From: an uncultured Prevotella sp.
GTDB lineage: Bacteria; Bacteroidota; Bacteroidia; Bacteroidales; Bacteroidaceae
Assembly: GCA_900553465.1 (NCBI GenBank)
Contig: USDT01000015.1
Location: forward strand, 1-57,295
Reading direction: 5' to 3'
Length of the DNA stretch: 57,295 bases
In this document: positions 9,276 to 18,234 of the stretch, in pieces
Position numbering within the stretch: the first letter of the stretch is position 1
Layout: every line of letters begins with the position of its first letter
The notes under the pieces: model-generated
What the model was told of the DNA's origin: nothing
Databases searched by the model: none
Seen by the model: only the letters and a program-made list of their open reading frames with translations
Program-made: the position numbers and the translations under genes

Positions 9276-11246
9276 ATGATAGACAGGGCTACAGTCGAAA
9301 GGATTATGGAAGCCGCGAACATTGTGGACGTGGTTTCCGAGTTTGTCACATTGCGCAAGAGCGGAGCCAATTACAAGGGGCTCTGTCCGTTTCATGATGA
9401 GAAGACGCCGTCTTTTCACGTCTCTCCAGCACGCGGAATATGCCACTGCTTCGGATGTGGAAAAGGTGGAAATGCGGTTGGCTTCATCATGGAACATGAG
9501 CAGATGACCTATCCCGAAGCGCTGAGATGGCTCGCCGCAAAATATCATATCGAGATACAGGAACGCGAGCTCAGCGACGAGGAGAAGAAGGAACAGAGCG
9601 AGCGCGAGAGCATGTTCATTGTCAATGAATGGGCTTCCGGCCATTTCGAGGACATTCTTCACAACAATGTGGATGGCGTTGCCATAGGCATGCAGTATTT
9701 CCGCAGCCGCGGATTCAGGGACGACATTATAAAAAAGTTCCGCCTCGGCTTCGACCTTACTGACCGTTCTGCTCTTGCGTCGGCGGCAATAGCGAAAGGC
9801 TACAATCCGGAATTTCTTCTCAAGACAGGTCTTTGCTACAAGACCGACCGCGGCGATCTGATAGACCGTTTTGCCGGACGTGTTATCTTTCCGTGGGTGG
9901 GCATAAGTGGAAAGACTGTCGGTTTTGGCGGCCGTCTGCTCGACTCACGTACCAAGGGAGTCAATCAGAAATATGTGAATTCGCCAGATAGCGAGATATA
10001 TCATAAGGACCGGGAGCTTTATGGCATCTATCAGGCAAAGAAAGCGATAGCAAAGGAAGACCGCGTATATATGGTGGAGGGTTATACTGACGTCATTTCC
10101 ATGCACCAGTGCGGCATAGAGAACGTCGTGGCAAACTCCGGAACGGCGCTCAGCACGCACCAGATACACATGCTCCACCGATTCACTTCAAACATCACAT
10201 TGCTCTACGACGGTGATGAGGCCGGTATACACGCCGCGTTGCGTGGTACGGACATGCTCCTTTCAGAGGGCATGAATCTTAAGGTTTTGCTTCTTCCAGA
10301 CGGTGACGATCCTGATAGTTTCGCACGCAAGCACACCGCTTCAGATTTCAGAAAATATATAGAGGATCATCAGACAGACTTCATCCAATTTAAGACAAGT
10401 CTTATGCTCGACGGTCAGACAGATCCTCTGAAACGTTCGGAAGCTATCAACTCTGTGGTGAAAAGTATATCGCTCGTGCCCAACCAGATACTCCGCGACA
10501 CTTATATACACGACTGTTCGGTGAAGCTTGGCATCAACGAGACGACGCTCATCAACACGATGAACAAGTTTATAAGAAGCGGACGCGAGGACAAACCGGC
10601 TCTTCTGCGCGATGAAAGCCTGTCGGGTGCGGTGGAGAAACAGCAGAGAGTGAGTATCACTGCACAGCAGGTGTCTGGTGTGGAGCAGTTGCTTATCGGT
10701 GCAGTCATACGTCATGGACAAGAGGTTATATACGACAATATTGAGAGTGAGGATGGTTCGGTCATCAGCCTTAATGTTGCCCAGTATGTGGACTACAATC
10801 TCAGTGTGGACGGACTCGGCTTCAGCAATCCGCTTTATGCGCGTATTCTTTCTGAAGCGGTGGAACATTCTGGCGACAGTGGTTTCGTTGCCGAACAGTA
10901 TTTTATACATCACGATGATATTGAAATAAGCAAGGTCGCCACGAGTCTGAGCATAGACGAACTGCAGTTTCTTGCCAAGGGAAACACCGACGAAGAACCG
11001 AAGTCGGAGAAAGAACTCCAGGTGGAAGAGGAAGAACGCATTGCTCGTCTGCGCGGTCAGGTGGAACACCTGCTCAACGATTTCCGCATGGACTATCTGG
11101 ACAAGCGTCTGCGACAGTTACAGACCGACATCACGGCTGCCGTAAACGACGCCGACCGCATGCGCGAACTGATGGAAGAATACAAGAATGTACACAAACT
11201 GCGCGGTCAGCTTGCCAAGGTTCTCGGCAAGAACATTGTAATGTGA
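9276..11246 (+). CDS. dnaG: DNA primase
   Basis: 656 residues, normal for DnaG, which makes the RNA primers for replication. The CHC2 zinc finger has ligands C37, H40, C58 and C61 (CPFH .. CFGC). The catalytic TOPRIM core carries MVEGYTDVISMHQ near 265-277 and LLYDGDEAG near 308-316. The C-terminal part holds the DnaB-interacting helical region. The start at 9276 gives the expected MIDRATVERIMEAANIVDVVSEF. It heads a run of same-strand genes dnaG-queD-queE-cls with short gaps, so the queuosine genes and cls may be co-transcribed with it. Confidence 0.98.
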   Translation: MIDRATVERIMEAANIVDVVSEFVTLRKSGANYKGLCPFHDEKTPSFHVSPARGICHCFGCGKGGNAVGFIMEHEQMTYPEALRWLAAKYHIEIQERELSDEEKKEQSERESMFIVNEWASGHFEDILHNNVDGVAIGMQYFRSRGFRDDIIKKFRLGFDLTDRSALASAAIAKGYNPEFLLKTGLCYKTDRGDLIDRFAGRVIFPWVGISGKTVGFGGRLLDSRTKGVNQKYVNSPDSEIYHKDRELYGIYQAKKAIAKEDRVYMVEGYTDVISMHQCGIENVVANSGTALSTHQIHMLHRFTSNITLLYDGDEAGIHAALRGTDMLLSEGMNLKVLLLPDGDDPDSFARKHTASDFRKYIEDHQTDFIQFKTSLMLDGQTDPLKRSEAINSVVKSISLVPNQILRDTYIHDCSVKLGINETTLINTMNKFIRSGREDKPALLRDESLSGAVEKQQRVSITAQQVSGVEQLLIGAVIRHGQEVIYDNIESEDGSVISLNVAQYVDYNLSVDGLGFSNPLYARILSEAVEHSGDSGFVAEQYFIHHDDIEISKVATSLSIDELQFLAKGNTDEEPKSEKELQVEEEERIARLRGQVEHLLNDFRMDYLDKRLRQLQTDITAAVNDADRMRELMEEYKNVHKLRGQLAKVLGKNIVM

Positions 11247-11282
11247 CACAGCAAAAATACGAAACTGAAAAAACAGAATATA

Positions 11283-11615
11283 ATGTATTACATAGAAAAA
11301 TCATTCGAAATATCGGCCAGTCACCATCTCACGCTTTCGTATGAGAGCAAATGCACGGCTACACACGGTCACAACTGGAAGATAACGGTGATGTGCAAGT
11401 CGCGCGAACTCAATGCCGACGGTATGGTGGTTGACTTCACCGAAGTGAAAAACAAGATAATGAACCTTCTCGACCATAAGGATCTGAACAGTGTGTTGCC
11501 ATTCAATCCGACTGCCGAGAATATCGCTTTCTGGATTGTCTCGCAGATACCCACATGCTACAAGGCAGTGGTACAGGAGAGTGAAGGCAATGTAGCAATA
11601 TACGAAAAAGACTGA
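11283..11615 (+). CDS. queD: 6-carboxy-5,6,7,8-tetrahydropterin synthase
   Basis: 110 residues, the size of QueD. This enzyme turns dihydroneopterin triphosphate into carboxytetrahydropterin for queuosine and other 7-deazaguanines. The zinc ligands are the histidines in SASHHL (14/15) and HGH (28, 30), with the catalytic cysteine C24 in KCTATHGH. HKDLNSVLPFNPTAENIAFWI holds the second catalytic histidine and the PTAEN signature. It lies 36 nt after dnaG and 3 nt before queE, giving two consecutive pathway steps side by side. queC and queF are not in this window. Confidence 0.95.
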   Translation: MYYIEKSFEISASHHLTLSYESKCTATHGHNWKITVMCKSRELNADGMVVDFTEVKNKIMNLLDHKDLNSVLPFNPTAENIAFWIVSQIPTCYKAVVQESEGNVAIYEKD

Positions 11616-11618
11616 CCA

Positions 11619-12179
11619 ATGAAACGAGTCAACGACATTTTCTACTCCATTCAGGGTGAGGGACGCAATGCCGGACGCGCAGCTGTGTTCGTGAGATTCT
11701 CCGGATGCAACCTGAAGTGCTCGTTCTGCGATACCGATTTTGCTGATTTCCGCCTCATGAGTGATGAGGATATCATTGCAGAGATAAGCCAATGGCCGGC
11801 ACGTCTGGTGATTCTTACCGGAGGAGAGCCAACGCTTCAGACTGACGCACCGTTCATAGATAAGCTACACGATGCCGGGTTTGAAGTGGCGATGGAGACA
11901 AACGGCACCAACATACCGCCCGACAACATCGACTGGATAACCTGTTCGCCGAAGACGGGAGTGAGGCTGCGCCGGTGTAACGAACTGAAATGTCTGTTTG
12001 ACGAGAACGGCCGCGCCGACGACTTCGGCATAGAGGCTGACTACTATTACGTCCAACCGTGCGACACCGGCGACGAAGAGCGCAACCGTCGCATAACCTC
12101 TGCCTGCACAGAATACGTGAAAGAACATCCGAAATGGCGCCTTTCGCTCCAGATACATAAACTCGCCGGCTTCAAATGA
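11619..12179 (+). CDS. queE: 7-carboxy-7-deazaguanine synthase, radical SAM
   Basis: 186 residues. The [4Fe-4S] cluster motif is C30-NLK-C34-SF-C37 (C-x3-C-x2-C), followed by DTDF and then the SAM-binding ILTGGEPTLQ near 65-74. The N-terminal NDIFYSIQGEGRNAGRAAVFVRFSGC is diagnostic of QueE, which contracts the pterin made by QueD to 7-carboxy-7-deazaguanine. It starts 3 nt after the queD stop and overlaps cls by 4 nt (ATGA), which suggests translational coupling. Confidence 0.96.
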   Translation: MKRVNDIFYSIQGEGRNAGRAAVFVRFSGCNLKCSFCDTDFADFRLMSDEDIIAEISQWPARLVILTGGEPTLQTDAPFIDKLHDAGFEVAMETNGTNIPPDNIDWITCSPKTGVRLRRCNELKCLFDENGRADDFGIEADYYYVQPCDTGDEERNRRITSACTEYVKEHPKWRLSLQIHKLAGFK

Positions 12180-13603
12180 TATACATCCACTGGATTCCGA
12201 TGTTGCTTTACATCCTCCTGGTTGTGGCAACGATAGTCACTGTTTTGCTTGACAACCGTCAGCCTGTGAAGACAGTGACGTGGATTCTCGTGCTTATCTT
12301 CATTCCTTTCATAGGCGTCCTGCTTTATTTCTTTTTCGGTCAGAACACGCGCAAGATGCGTTTCATCAGCCAGCGTAGTCTCGACCAGCTCACCAAACGT
12401 TCGATGTTCGAGTTTGCCGAGCAGAAAGATCTGCAGTTGCCCGACCGCTACAAGACACTCATACAACTGTTCAAGAACCAGAGCCTTTCGTTTCCGTTCA
12501 AGGACAACGAGGTGGAATTCTATACCGACGGCCACAGTTATTTCCTCTCATTGTTGCGCGAGATAGGCCGCGCGCGCAAACATATACACATTGATGTCTA
12601 TATTATTGATGACGATCCGTTGGGCCGTCTCGTCTCCGATGCACTCATAGACAAAGCCCGTCAGGGCGTAGAGGTGCGTCTGATATACGATGACGTGGGT
12701 TGCTGGCACGTGCCAAACACCTTCTTCGAACGTATGCGTGACGCGGGAATAGACGTACATGCGTTCATGCCGGTGAAGTTTCCGGCGTTCACAAGCAAGA
12801 TAAACTATCGCAACCACCGCAAACTTTGTGTCATCGACGGTGAGGTTGCGTTTCTCGGAGGAATGAATATCGCCCGGCGGTATGTCAGCGGCACCGATGC
12901 CGGACAACCATGGCGCGACACCCATCTGCGTGTGCGTGGCGGCGCGGTGTATGCCGTGCAGTGTGCTTTTCTGATAGACTGGTATTTCGTCGACCGCACT
13001 CTCATCTCGAACCGTAAGTATTATCCTGCACTGCACAATGCCGTTACGGGCGGCAGTCTGGCGCAGGTGGTGACGAGCAGTCCCATTGCTCCGTGGCCCG
13101 ACATCATGCAGGGCTACGTGCGTATATTGCTTGAGGCGAAGCATTACGTTTACATGGAGACTCCTTATTTCCTTCCTACAGAACCCATACTGTTCGCTAT
13201 GCGCACGGCAGCGCTCTCTGGTGTTGACGTGAGACTGATGGTGCCGATGCACGGCGACTCACGTCTGTTGGAGTGGGCGAGCATGACCTATGTGTTCAAC
13301 ACTGTGAAGGCTGGTGTGAAAGTATATCTTTATACTTCAGGCTTCAATCACAGCAAGCTGCTCGTGAGCGACGACTATCTGTGCACCTGCGGCTCCACGA
13401 ATATTGATTTCCGCAGTTTTGAGAACAATTTCGAAGCCAACATATTTCTTTATGGTGAGGAGACGGCCATGCGCGTGAAGCAGATATTCCTGACCGATCA
13501 GGAACAGTGCGTCACCTTCGAGTCGGCCATCAGAAAGAAGAAACGTCCTTTTCTCCGCCGCCTTGGCGAATCGTTGGTGAGACTTCTGTCACCGTTGTTG
13601 TGA
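12176..13603 (+). CDS. cls: Cardiolipin synthase, phospholipase D type
   Basis: 475 residues. Two N-terminal membrane segments (about 3-24 and 34-53, ending LLYFFFGQN) precede two phospholipase D catalytic motifs: HRKLCVIDG around H214 and HSKLLVSDD around H392, each with downstream Gly-Gly or Gly-Ser. This is the ClsA-like layout of enzymes that condense two phosphatidylglycerols (or PG and PE) into cardiolipin at the inner membrane. The start overlaps the queE stop. The 186 nt that follow up to rsmD hold no clear hairpin. Confidence 0.95.
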   Translation: MIYIHWIPMLLYILLVVATIVTVLLDNRQPVKTVTWILVLIFIPFIGVLLYFFFGQNTRKMRFISQRSLDQLTKRSMFEFAEQKDLQLPDRYKTLIQLFKNQSLSFPFKDNEVEFYTDGHSYFLSLLREIGRARKHIHIDVYIIDDDPLGRLVSDALIDKARQGVEVRLIYDDVGCWHVPNTFFERMRDAGIDVHAFMPVKFPAFTSKINYRNHRKLCVIDGEVAFLGGMNIARRYVSGTDAGQPWRDTHLRVRGGAVYAVQCAFLIDWYFVDRTLISNRKYYPALHNAVTGGSLAQVVTSSPIAPWPDIMQGYVRILLEAKHYVYMETPYFLPTEPILFAMRTAALSGVDVRLMVPMHGDSRLLEWASMTYVFNTVKAGVKVYLYTSGFNHSKLLVSDDYLCTCGSTNIDFRSFENNFEANIFLYGEETAMRVKQIFLTDQEQCVTFESAIRKKKRPFLRRLGESLVRLLSPLL

Positions 13604-13789
13604 CGTATTTGTTTATTTCCTTATTCTTTGTTTTTCATGTCGGCATGCGCTATTGTTGTGTGCATGCGTGTGTTTTGATGTTTTTCTGGTTTTGTGATGA
13701 GGCCGGAGCATGGCGTATGTTAAGTGCCGGGGTGTCGGAACAGCCGATGGCACGGGTGCGAAAAGATCATTCCGTGCCGAGGCCGTGCA

Positions 13790-14320
13790 TTATTTGAACA
13801 GCGAGAAGTTCACGCTGCCATAGCTGCGGTGCTCCACAAAGTGTTCGTGAGCGGAGAAGTCGTTGTCCTTTCCGTGTTCGAACACCAGCAGGCCGCCGTC
13901 CTTCAGCAGACCATACTGGAATATGAGCGACGGTATCTCGGGCAGCTGTTTCAGTGCGTAAGGCGGATCGGCGAAGATGAAGTCGAAGTGCTGCTTGCAG
14001 CTTTTCATGAATCTGAACACGTCGCCGCGGATTAGCAGACAGTCGTCCGTGCCTATCTTTGTCATGCACTGGCGTATGAAGGCCGCGTGGTCGCGGTCGG
14101 CTTCCACGCTCACCACGTGGCTGCATCCACGCGAGAGCAGCTCGAGCGATATGCTTCCCGTACCGGCGAAAAGGTCGAGAGCCACGGTACCGTCGAGATC
14201 CATGTATCCGTTCACCACGTTGAATATGTTTTCCTTTGCAAAGTCGGTGGTAGGCCGGGCTTTGAACGAGCGCGGAACGTCGAAGTGACGTCCTTTATAT
14301 AATCCTGTGATAATTCTCAT
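13790..14320 (-). CDS. rsmD: 16S rRNA (guanine(966)-N(2))-methyltransferase
   Basis: 176 residues. The Rossmann methyltransferase motif I is LDLFAGTGSISLELLSRG, and the catalytic N6/N2-type motif IV is FIFADPPYAL. The N-terminal MRIITGLYKGRHFDVP and RPTTDFAKENIFN are hallmark RsmD segments that contact rRNA. It modifies G966 (E. coli numbering) of 16S rRNA during 30S assembly. Its start overlaps the stop of the DUF3822 gene by 4 nt; this gene pair is common in Bacteroidales. Confidence 0.95.
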   Translation of the reverse strand: MRIITGLYKGRHFDVPRSFKARPTTDFAKENIFNVVNGYMDLDGTVALDLFAGTGSISLELLSRGCSHVVSVEADRDHAAFIRQCMTKIGTDDCLLIRGDVFRFMKSCKQHFDFIFADPPYALKQLPEIPSLIFQYGLLKDGGLLVFEHGKDNDFSAHEHFVEHRSYGSVNFSLFK

Positions 14321-15132
14321 CTTCCTTTGGCGTAATACACCTGCAGGTCGAACGGCAGCCCCTTCATCTCGGCTGCAGCGGGAAATCCGAAGTCGGCCGC
14401 AGGATTTATCATGTAAACATTTGCTATGTACTGTCTGAGCAGTTCGGTCAGTTTGTCACGGTCGATCATGTCGCCGGCCATGTGCAGTTCGGCGTCGGTG
14501 GTGTCGAGTCCGAGCTGTTTCCACACATACATTATGTAGTACAGCACGTCGTTGGCGTGTGCGGCCTCAAACGAGTTGCAGTATATGAAGCGGTTCTGTC
14601 TGAAGCTCATCAGCTCCACGCGCTTGTCGTGGAAGTAGGCAAAGAGCTTGCGGTGGGCGCCTGTGAAGCTACGCCTGTGCATGTAGTTCCATACGGGCTG
14701 CATCAAAGGCATGATGGTGGAGACGGGGAAATTGTCGTCAACCACCAGCTTCAGGTCGCTGTTCATGGTGAAGGCAGCCACGGCGTTCTGTCCCGGCAGC
14801 ACAGCCGTGAGAATCTGTTCGCTCTTGTTTGTCGTGAACATGTGCGAATATAGCAGCTCCGTGTTGTTGTCCTCAAACTCCTCTATGGGTATCATGAGCA
14901 CCGGTGTGTCCATCATCACCGTGACCGAGGCATACTTGCGCCTGAGCAGTCTGCTCTCGGCGAAAGCCAGTCTGAGGTTGGCCGCCATCGACATTCCGGG
15001 GTTCACGTCGTAAGGTTCGTAGTCTATGCCTCCCCCTTCGGCCCTTTTGTCGGTGGCGAACGATAGCGCGTTGTTGCTCACTCTTATGGTGAGTTTTCTG
15101 TTCAAAGAGTTTCTATTCCCAGTTTCCGTCAT
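14317..15132 (-). CDS. DUF3822 family protein
   Basis: 271 residues. The sequence looks like the DUF3822 family, which is often found next to rsmD in Bacteroidetes. The fold appears actin/ASKHA-like (repeated strand-helix pattern, FATDKRAEGGGIDYEPYDVNPGMSMAANLRLAF), but I see no intact nucleotide-binding loop. There is no signal peptide, so it is presumably cytosolic. It overlaps the pilin-like gene upstream by 20 nt and rsmD downstream by 4 nt, so the three are almost certainly one operon. The function of the family is unknown. Confidence 0.8.
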   Translation of the reverse strand: MTETGNRNSLNRKLTIRVSNNALSFATDKRAEGGGIDYEPYDVNPGMSMAANLRLAFAESRLLRRKYASVTVMMDTPVLMIPIEEFEDNNTELLYSHMFTTNKSEQILTAVLPGQNAVAAFTMNSDLKLVVDDNFPVSTIMPLMQPVWNYMHRRSFTGAHRKLFAYFHDKRVELMSFRQNRFIYCNSFEAAHANDVLYYIMYVWKQLGLDTTDAELHMAGDMIDRDKLTELLRQYIANVYMINPAADFGFPAAAEMKGLPFDLQVYYAKGR

Positions 15133-15598
15133 TGTCGTTTGGTGTTGTGAGGTCTCCTATTTTCAGCCCCGGGTATCTTCCTTCGGCCTCGGCGTCTTCG
15201 GTCAGACGTCTGGTCAAGCCGGAGTTGAGTCCCCGTAGATAGGTCTTGTATTCGGCCCCGCACTCCATGAGCGGTATGGTGCGGCCGCTTCTGGTGGTCT
15301 GCATGGTGGCAGAGAGTCTGAAACGCTGCCCTTCGGCATACGGCACATACTGAAGCGAGTCGGCAAGAAAACCTCTGTCTATGAGCTGTGCGAAGCTGCC
15401 TGCATATGAGCCGGTGGCCTTGCGGTAGCGTTCCTGTGCAGTTCTTATCTTCACGAGCCGTTTCTTCACGGCCGTCTCACGCTGCGCCCGCTGCCTGTCG
15501 AAGTTCACCGGCGAGCAGATGCTCATGGCACACACCGCGGTCATCGCCGCGACGCACACCAGCAGTATGAGGTTTATGGTTCTCGTGGATAACTGCAT
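15113..15598 (-). CDS. Single-pass membrane protein, pseudopilin-like
   Basis: 161 residues from the chosen start. One hydrophobic segment (INLILLVCVAAMTAVCAMSI, about residues 8-27) is followed by a basic coiled region (AQRETAVKKRLVKIRTAQERYRKATGSYAGSFAQLIDRGFLADSL). That segment resembles the helix after the membrane anchor in type II secretion pseudopilins, where YRKATGSY is typical. There is no clear prepilin peptidase site. Alternative starts are 15628 (ten residues longer) and 15727. The promoter box at 15640-15647 excludes 15727 and leaves only about 8 nt before 15628, so 15598 is preferred. First gene of the operon with DUF3822 and rsmD. Function unknown. Confidence 0.65.
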   Translation of the reverse strand: MQLSTRTINLILLVCVAAMTAVCAMSICSPVNFDRQRAQRETAVKKRLVKIRTAQERYRKATGSYAGSFAQLIDRGFLADSLQYVPYAEGQRFRLSATMQTTRSGRTIPLMECGAEYKTYLRGLNSGLTRRLTEDAEAEGRYPGLKIGDLTTPNDNDGNWE

Positions 15599-15639
15599 AC
15601 GGATGGGGTTTTTGCCGTTGTCGTTCATTAATGAATATG

Positions 15640-15647
15640 CAAACTTA
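15640..15647 (-). promoter_or_regulatory. -7 box of the pilin-like/DUF3822/rsmD operon
   Basis: TAAGTTTG followed by C on the minus strand matches TAnnTTTGy; no clear -33 box. It lies 86 bp from the divergent helicase promoter box. Confidence 0.55.
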
Positions 15648-15733
15648 CTAAGAATTTTCGTAAATACGGCAGTGCATGGCCCATTTTCGCCTAATTTAAT
15701 AGGCCGGCGCGGCCTTATGTCGGGCAAAAAGAC

Positions 15734-15741
15734 TAATTTTG
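15734..15741 (+). promoter_or_regulatory. -7 box of the RecD-like helicase gene
   Basis: TAATTTTG followed by C matches TAnnTTTGy. The predicted start near 15745 rules out the ATG at 15743 and supports 15848. Confidence 0.6.
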
Positions 15742-15847
15742 CATGCGCCGTAATGACACAGACACCACTGAAAGTGGAGCACGCGGAAGCGCGTCACCGT
15801 CTGCCGTAACTTGCGGCACGCACGCGGAAAGAGGAGGAAAAAGAAGA

Positions 15848-17344
15848 ATGATAGCCGACGAACTGACATACATGATAGCCGAAAATCTCGGCTTTGAGCC
15901 TACGGCAGAGCAGCTGGCGGCCATGCGTACGTTTGCCGCTTTCATGACCGACCGCTCCGACCGCGTGCTGATGATAATGCGCGGATCGGCCGGAACGGGT
16001 AAGACTTCGGTGGCGGGAGCCATGGTGCGCACCATGAAGCAGCTGGGCTGCAAGGTGGTGCTGATGGCGCCCACGGGCCGTGCTGCCAAGGTGTTTGCAC
16101 TCAATGCCGGACACGCCGCCTGCACCATACACCGCCGCATATACCGGCAGAGGTCGCAGGGCGGAGGATTCAGTCTTGCGCCAAACATGCTGTCGGACAC
16201 TCTCTTCATGATAGACGAGGCATCGATGATAGCCAACGCCGGTTCCATAGACTCGCTTTTCGCGGGCGGACGGTTGCTCGACGACCTCACGTCGTTTGTC
16301 TATGGCGGACGCAACTGCCGTATGATACTCATCGGCGACCGAGCCCAGCTGCCTCCGGTGGGCGAGGCCGAGTCGCCGGCACTCAGCGGTCTGTTCATGG
16401 AAGGCTACGGACTGAGGGTGTATGAGAGCGACCTCAACGAGGTGGTGCGCCAGGACAGCATGTCGGGCATACTATTCAACGCCACTGTCATACGCCGTAT
16501 GATAACGCACGACCGCCTCACGCTCATGCCCAAGGTGAAGTTCGGCGGATTTGCCGACGTGGTAATGGTGAACGGCAGCGAGCTTATAGAGTCGCTCGCG
16601 TCGAGCTATTCGGCCGTGGGAATGGACGAAACGATGGTGGTGACACGCTCGAACAAGCGCGCCAACATCTACAACCAGGGCATACGCAACACGGTGCTCG
16701 GGCGCGAGGAGATGCTCACTACGGGCGACCTGATAATGGTGGTGCGCAACAACTACTACTGGGCCGGCAAGGATGCACCGACCGATGCAGGTATAAAGAA
16801 GGACGCGGCGAAGAAGGCGGACCGCGGAGAGACGGACACAACGGACGCCGCAACGACGGGCATATCATTCCTTGCCAACGGCGACAGGGCCGTGGTGCAG
16901 CGTGTGAGAAACGTGCGCGAGCTGTACGGATTCCGCTTTGCCGACCTGTGGCTGCAACTGCCCGACTACGACAACTACGAGTTGCAGGCCACCGTCATCA
17001 CCGACAGTCTTACAACGGAAGCACCGGCACTGACGCGCGAACAGAACAATCTGCTGTTTGAAAATGTGATGGAGGACTACGCCGACATACGACTGAAAGC
17101 AGACCGGATAAAGAAAATAAAGGAAGACCCTTACTTCAACGCGTTGCAGATAAAGTTTGCCTACGCCGTGACGTGCCACAAGGCGCAGGGCGGACAGTGG
17201 GCGCACGTTTATCTGGATCAGGGATACATGACCGACGACATGCTCACACCCGAATACATCCACTGGCTCTATACGGCCTTCACACGTGCAACCGAGAAAC
17301 TGTTTCTCGTCAACTGGCCGAAGACGCAGACTGCTGACAGCTGA
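15848..17344 (+). CDS. RecD-like superfamily 1 DNA helicase
   Basis: 498 residues. Walker A is GSAGTGKT near residues 46-53, Walker B is FMIDEASM near 120, and motif III is MILIGDRAQLPPVGE. The C-terminal UvrD-like helicase domain ends with FAYAVTCHKAQGGQW and LYTAFTRATEKLFLVNW (motifs V and VI). It lacks the long N-terminal extension of RecD2, so it is a compact ATP-dependent helicase of the kind annotated RecD-like/AAA in Bacteroidales, probably acting in DNA repair. The start at 15848 is chosen over 15743 because a purine-rich AGAGGAGG-type sequence lies just upstream and the promoter box overlaps the upstream ATG. A stretch of Lys/Asp/Thr-rich sequence (about residues 310-335) looks like an inserted linker. 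Confidence 0.9.
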   Translation: MIADELTYMIAENLGFEPTAEQLAAMRTFAAFMTDRSDRVLMIMRGSAGTGKTSVAGAMVRTMKQLGCKVVLMAPTGRAAKVFALNAGHAACTIHRRIYRQRSQGGGFSLAPNMLSDTLFMIDEASMIANAGSIDSLFAGGRLLDDLTSFVYGGRNCRMILIGDRAQLPPVGEAESPALSGLFMEGYGLRVYESDLNEVVRQDSMSGILFNATVIRRMITHDRLTLMPKVKFGGFADVVMVNGSELIESLASSYSAVGMDETMVVTRSNKRANIYNQGIRNTVLGREEMLTTGDLIMVVRNNYYWAGKDAPTDAGIKKDAAKKADRGETDTTDAATTGISFLANGDRAVVQRVRNVRELYGFRFADLWLQLPDYDNYELQATVITDSLTTEAPALTREQNNLLFENVMEDYADIRLKADRIKKIKEDPYFNALQIKFAYAVTCHKAQGGQWAHVYLDQGYMTDDMLTPEYIHWLYTAFTRATEKLFLVNWPKTQTADS

Positions 17345-17535
17345 CGCGCACGGCTCTGCCACGACAGTGTCCCGGTACTTCCGCTTTTCATGCCACGAGT
17401 TTCCGTTTTTCGTTATCTTGTGTTTTGTTCTTCACACACAAGTCGTCTGTATCAGCAAAGCGTATTCCAATTCAGTCCGTCTGTTGCTGTTCCAATATAT
17501 TTTACAACATCCGTATTTGGTAAAAAATCTTTACA

Positions 17536-17955
17536 CTACCCCCGTTTAAAATTTAAATATTTTCCACCGCAGTCACTTCTGCTCCGAAATACGCGACTCT
17601 CGTAGGGATAGTCTATGTTGTTGAATATCAGTATGTTATGATGACTGCTGTCCGTAAGGCTTTTCTCCGTGTTCTGAAAATGCCTTTATTGCATGCCGAT
17701 AAAGTCTTTTTTATCGTGTAATACAGTCTGTTTCATGGTGTGATAATGCCCATATGGCAGTGTGATATGGTCTTTATTGCGGACGGATATTGTTTTGGTG
17801 GCGTTTCATAGCAGATTTAAGTGTGGCTCAAATGACGTATTTCGTGTCCGCGGTTCTTTTTCCGTTGTCTGATATGCACGAGTTTATGATTTCCGGTTTT
17901 CTATTTTGTCATAATCAGTCGGACGTTTTTTTGGTAAATTTTTTTTACAATGTCG
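17536..17955 (+). repeat. Dispersed mosaic element with 22-nt unit array (copy 2)
   Basis: Part of the 890-nt gene-free stretch 17345-18234. Left part: CTCCGAAATACGCGACTC. Centre 17651-17782: six 22-nt units in exact register. Right part: TTTCTATTTTGTCATAATC and an AT-rich tail. Short open frames here have no family features and are treated as non-coding. The remainder, 17345-17535 and 17956-18087, shows nothing I can name. Confidence 0.65.
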
Positions 17956-18087
17956 TGGCTGCGCAGATGTGTTGTTGTGTATCAGCTGCGTGTGTGGCAT
18001 GGTGTGTATGTCGGGTGTTTATCATGACATATGATTTTTGCAGTATATCAAAACCGTTGCTCATATGGTACATATGATATTATTTTG

Positions 18088-18095
18088 TAACTTTG
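18088..18095 (+). promoter_or_regulatory. -7 box upstream of the 18235 gene
   Basis: TAACTTTG matches TAnnTTTG; the -33 box is unclear. The leader would be about 136 nt. Confidence 0.45.
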
Positions 18096-18234
18096 TTACT
18101 GGATGACTGCATCGTGCAGGATGTTCTTACAGGCGGCGTCCGGTTTATTACGGCAGTGCCGGCGGTAGGGTGTGCCGAATGCCGGTGGATGCCAAGAAAG
18201 ATGGAATATTAATGTAAAAACAAACGATAGTGAT

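Noticed and set aside
17790..18077. 95-codon open frame
   Set aside because: Lies in the tail of mosaic copy 2 and AT-rich DNA; Cys/Phe/Val-rich with no recognisable signal or domain.
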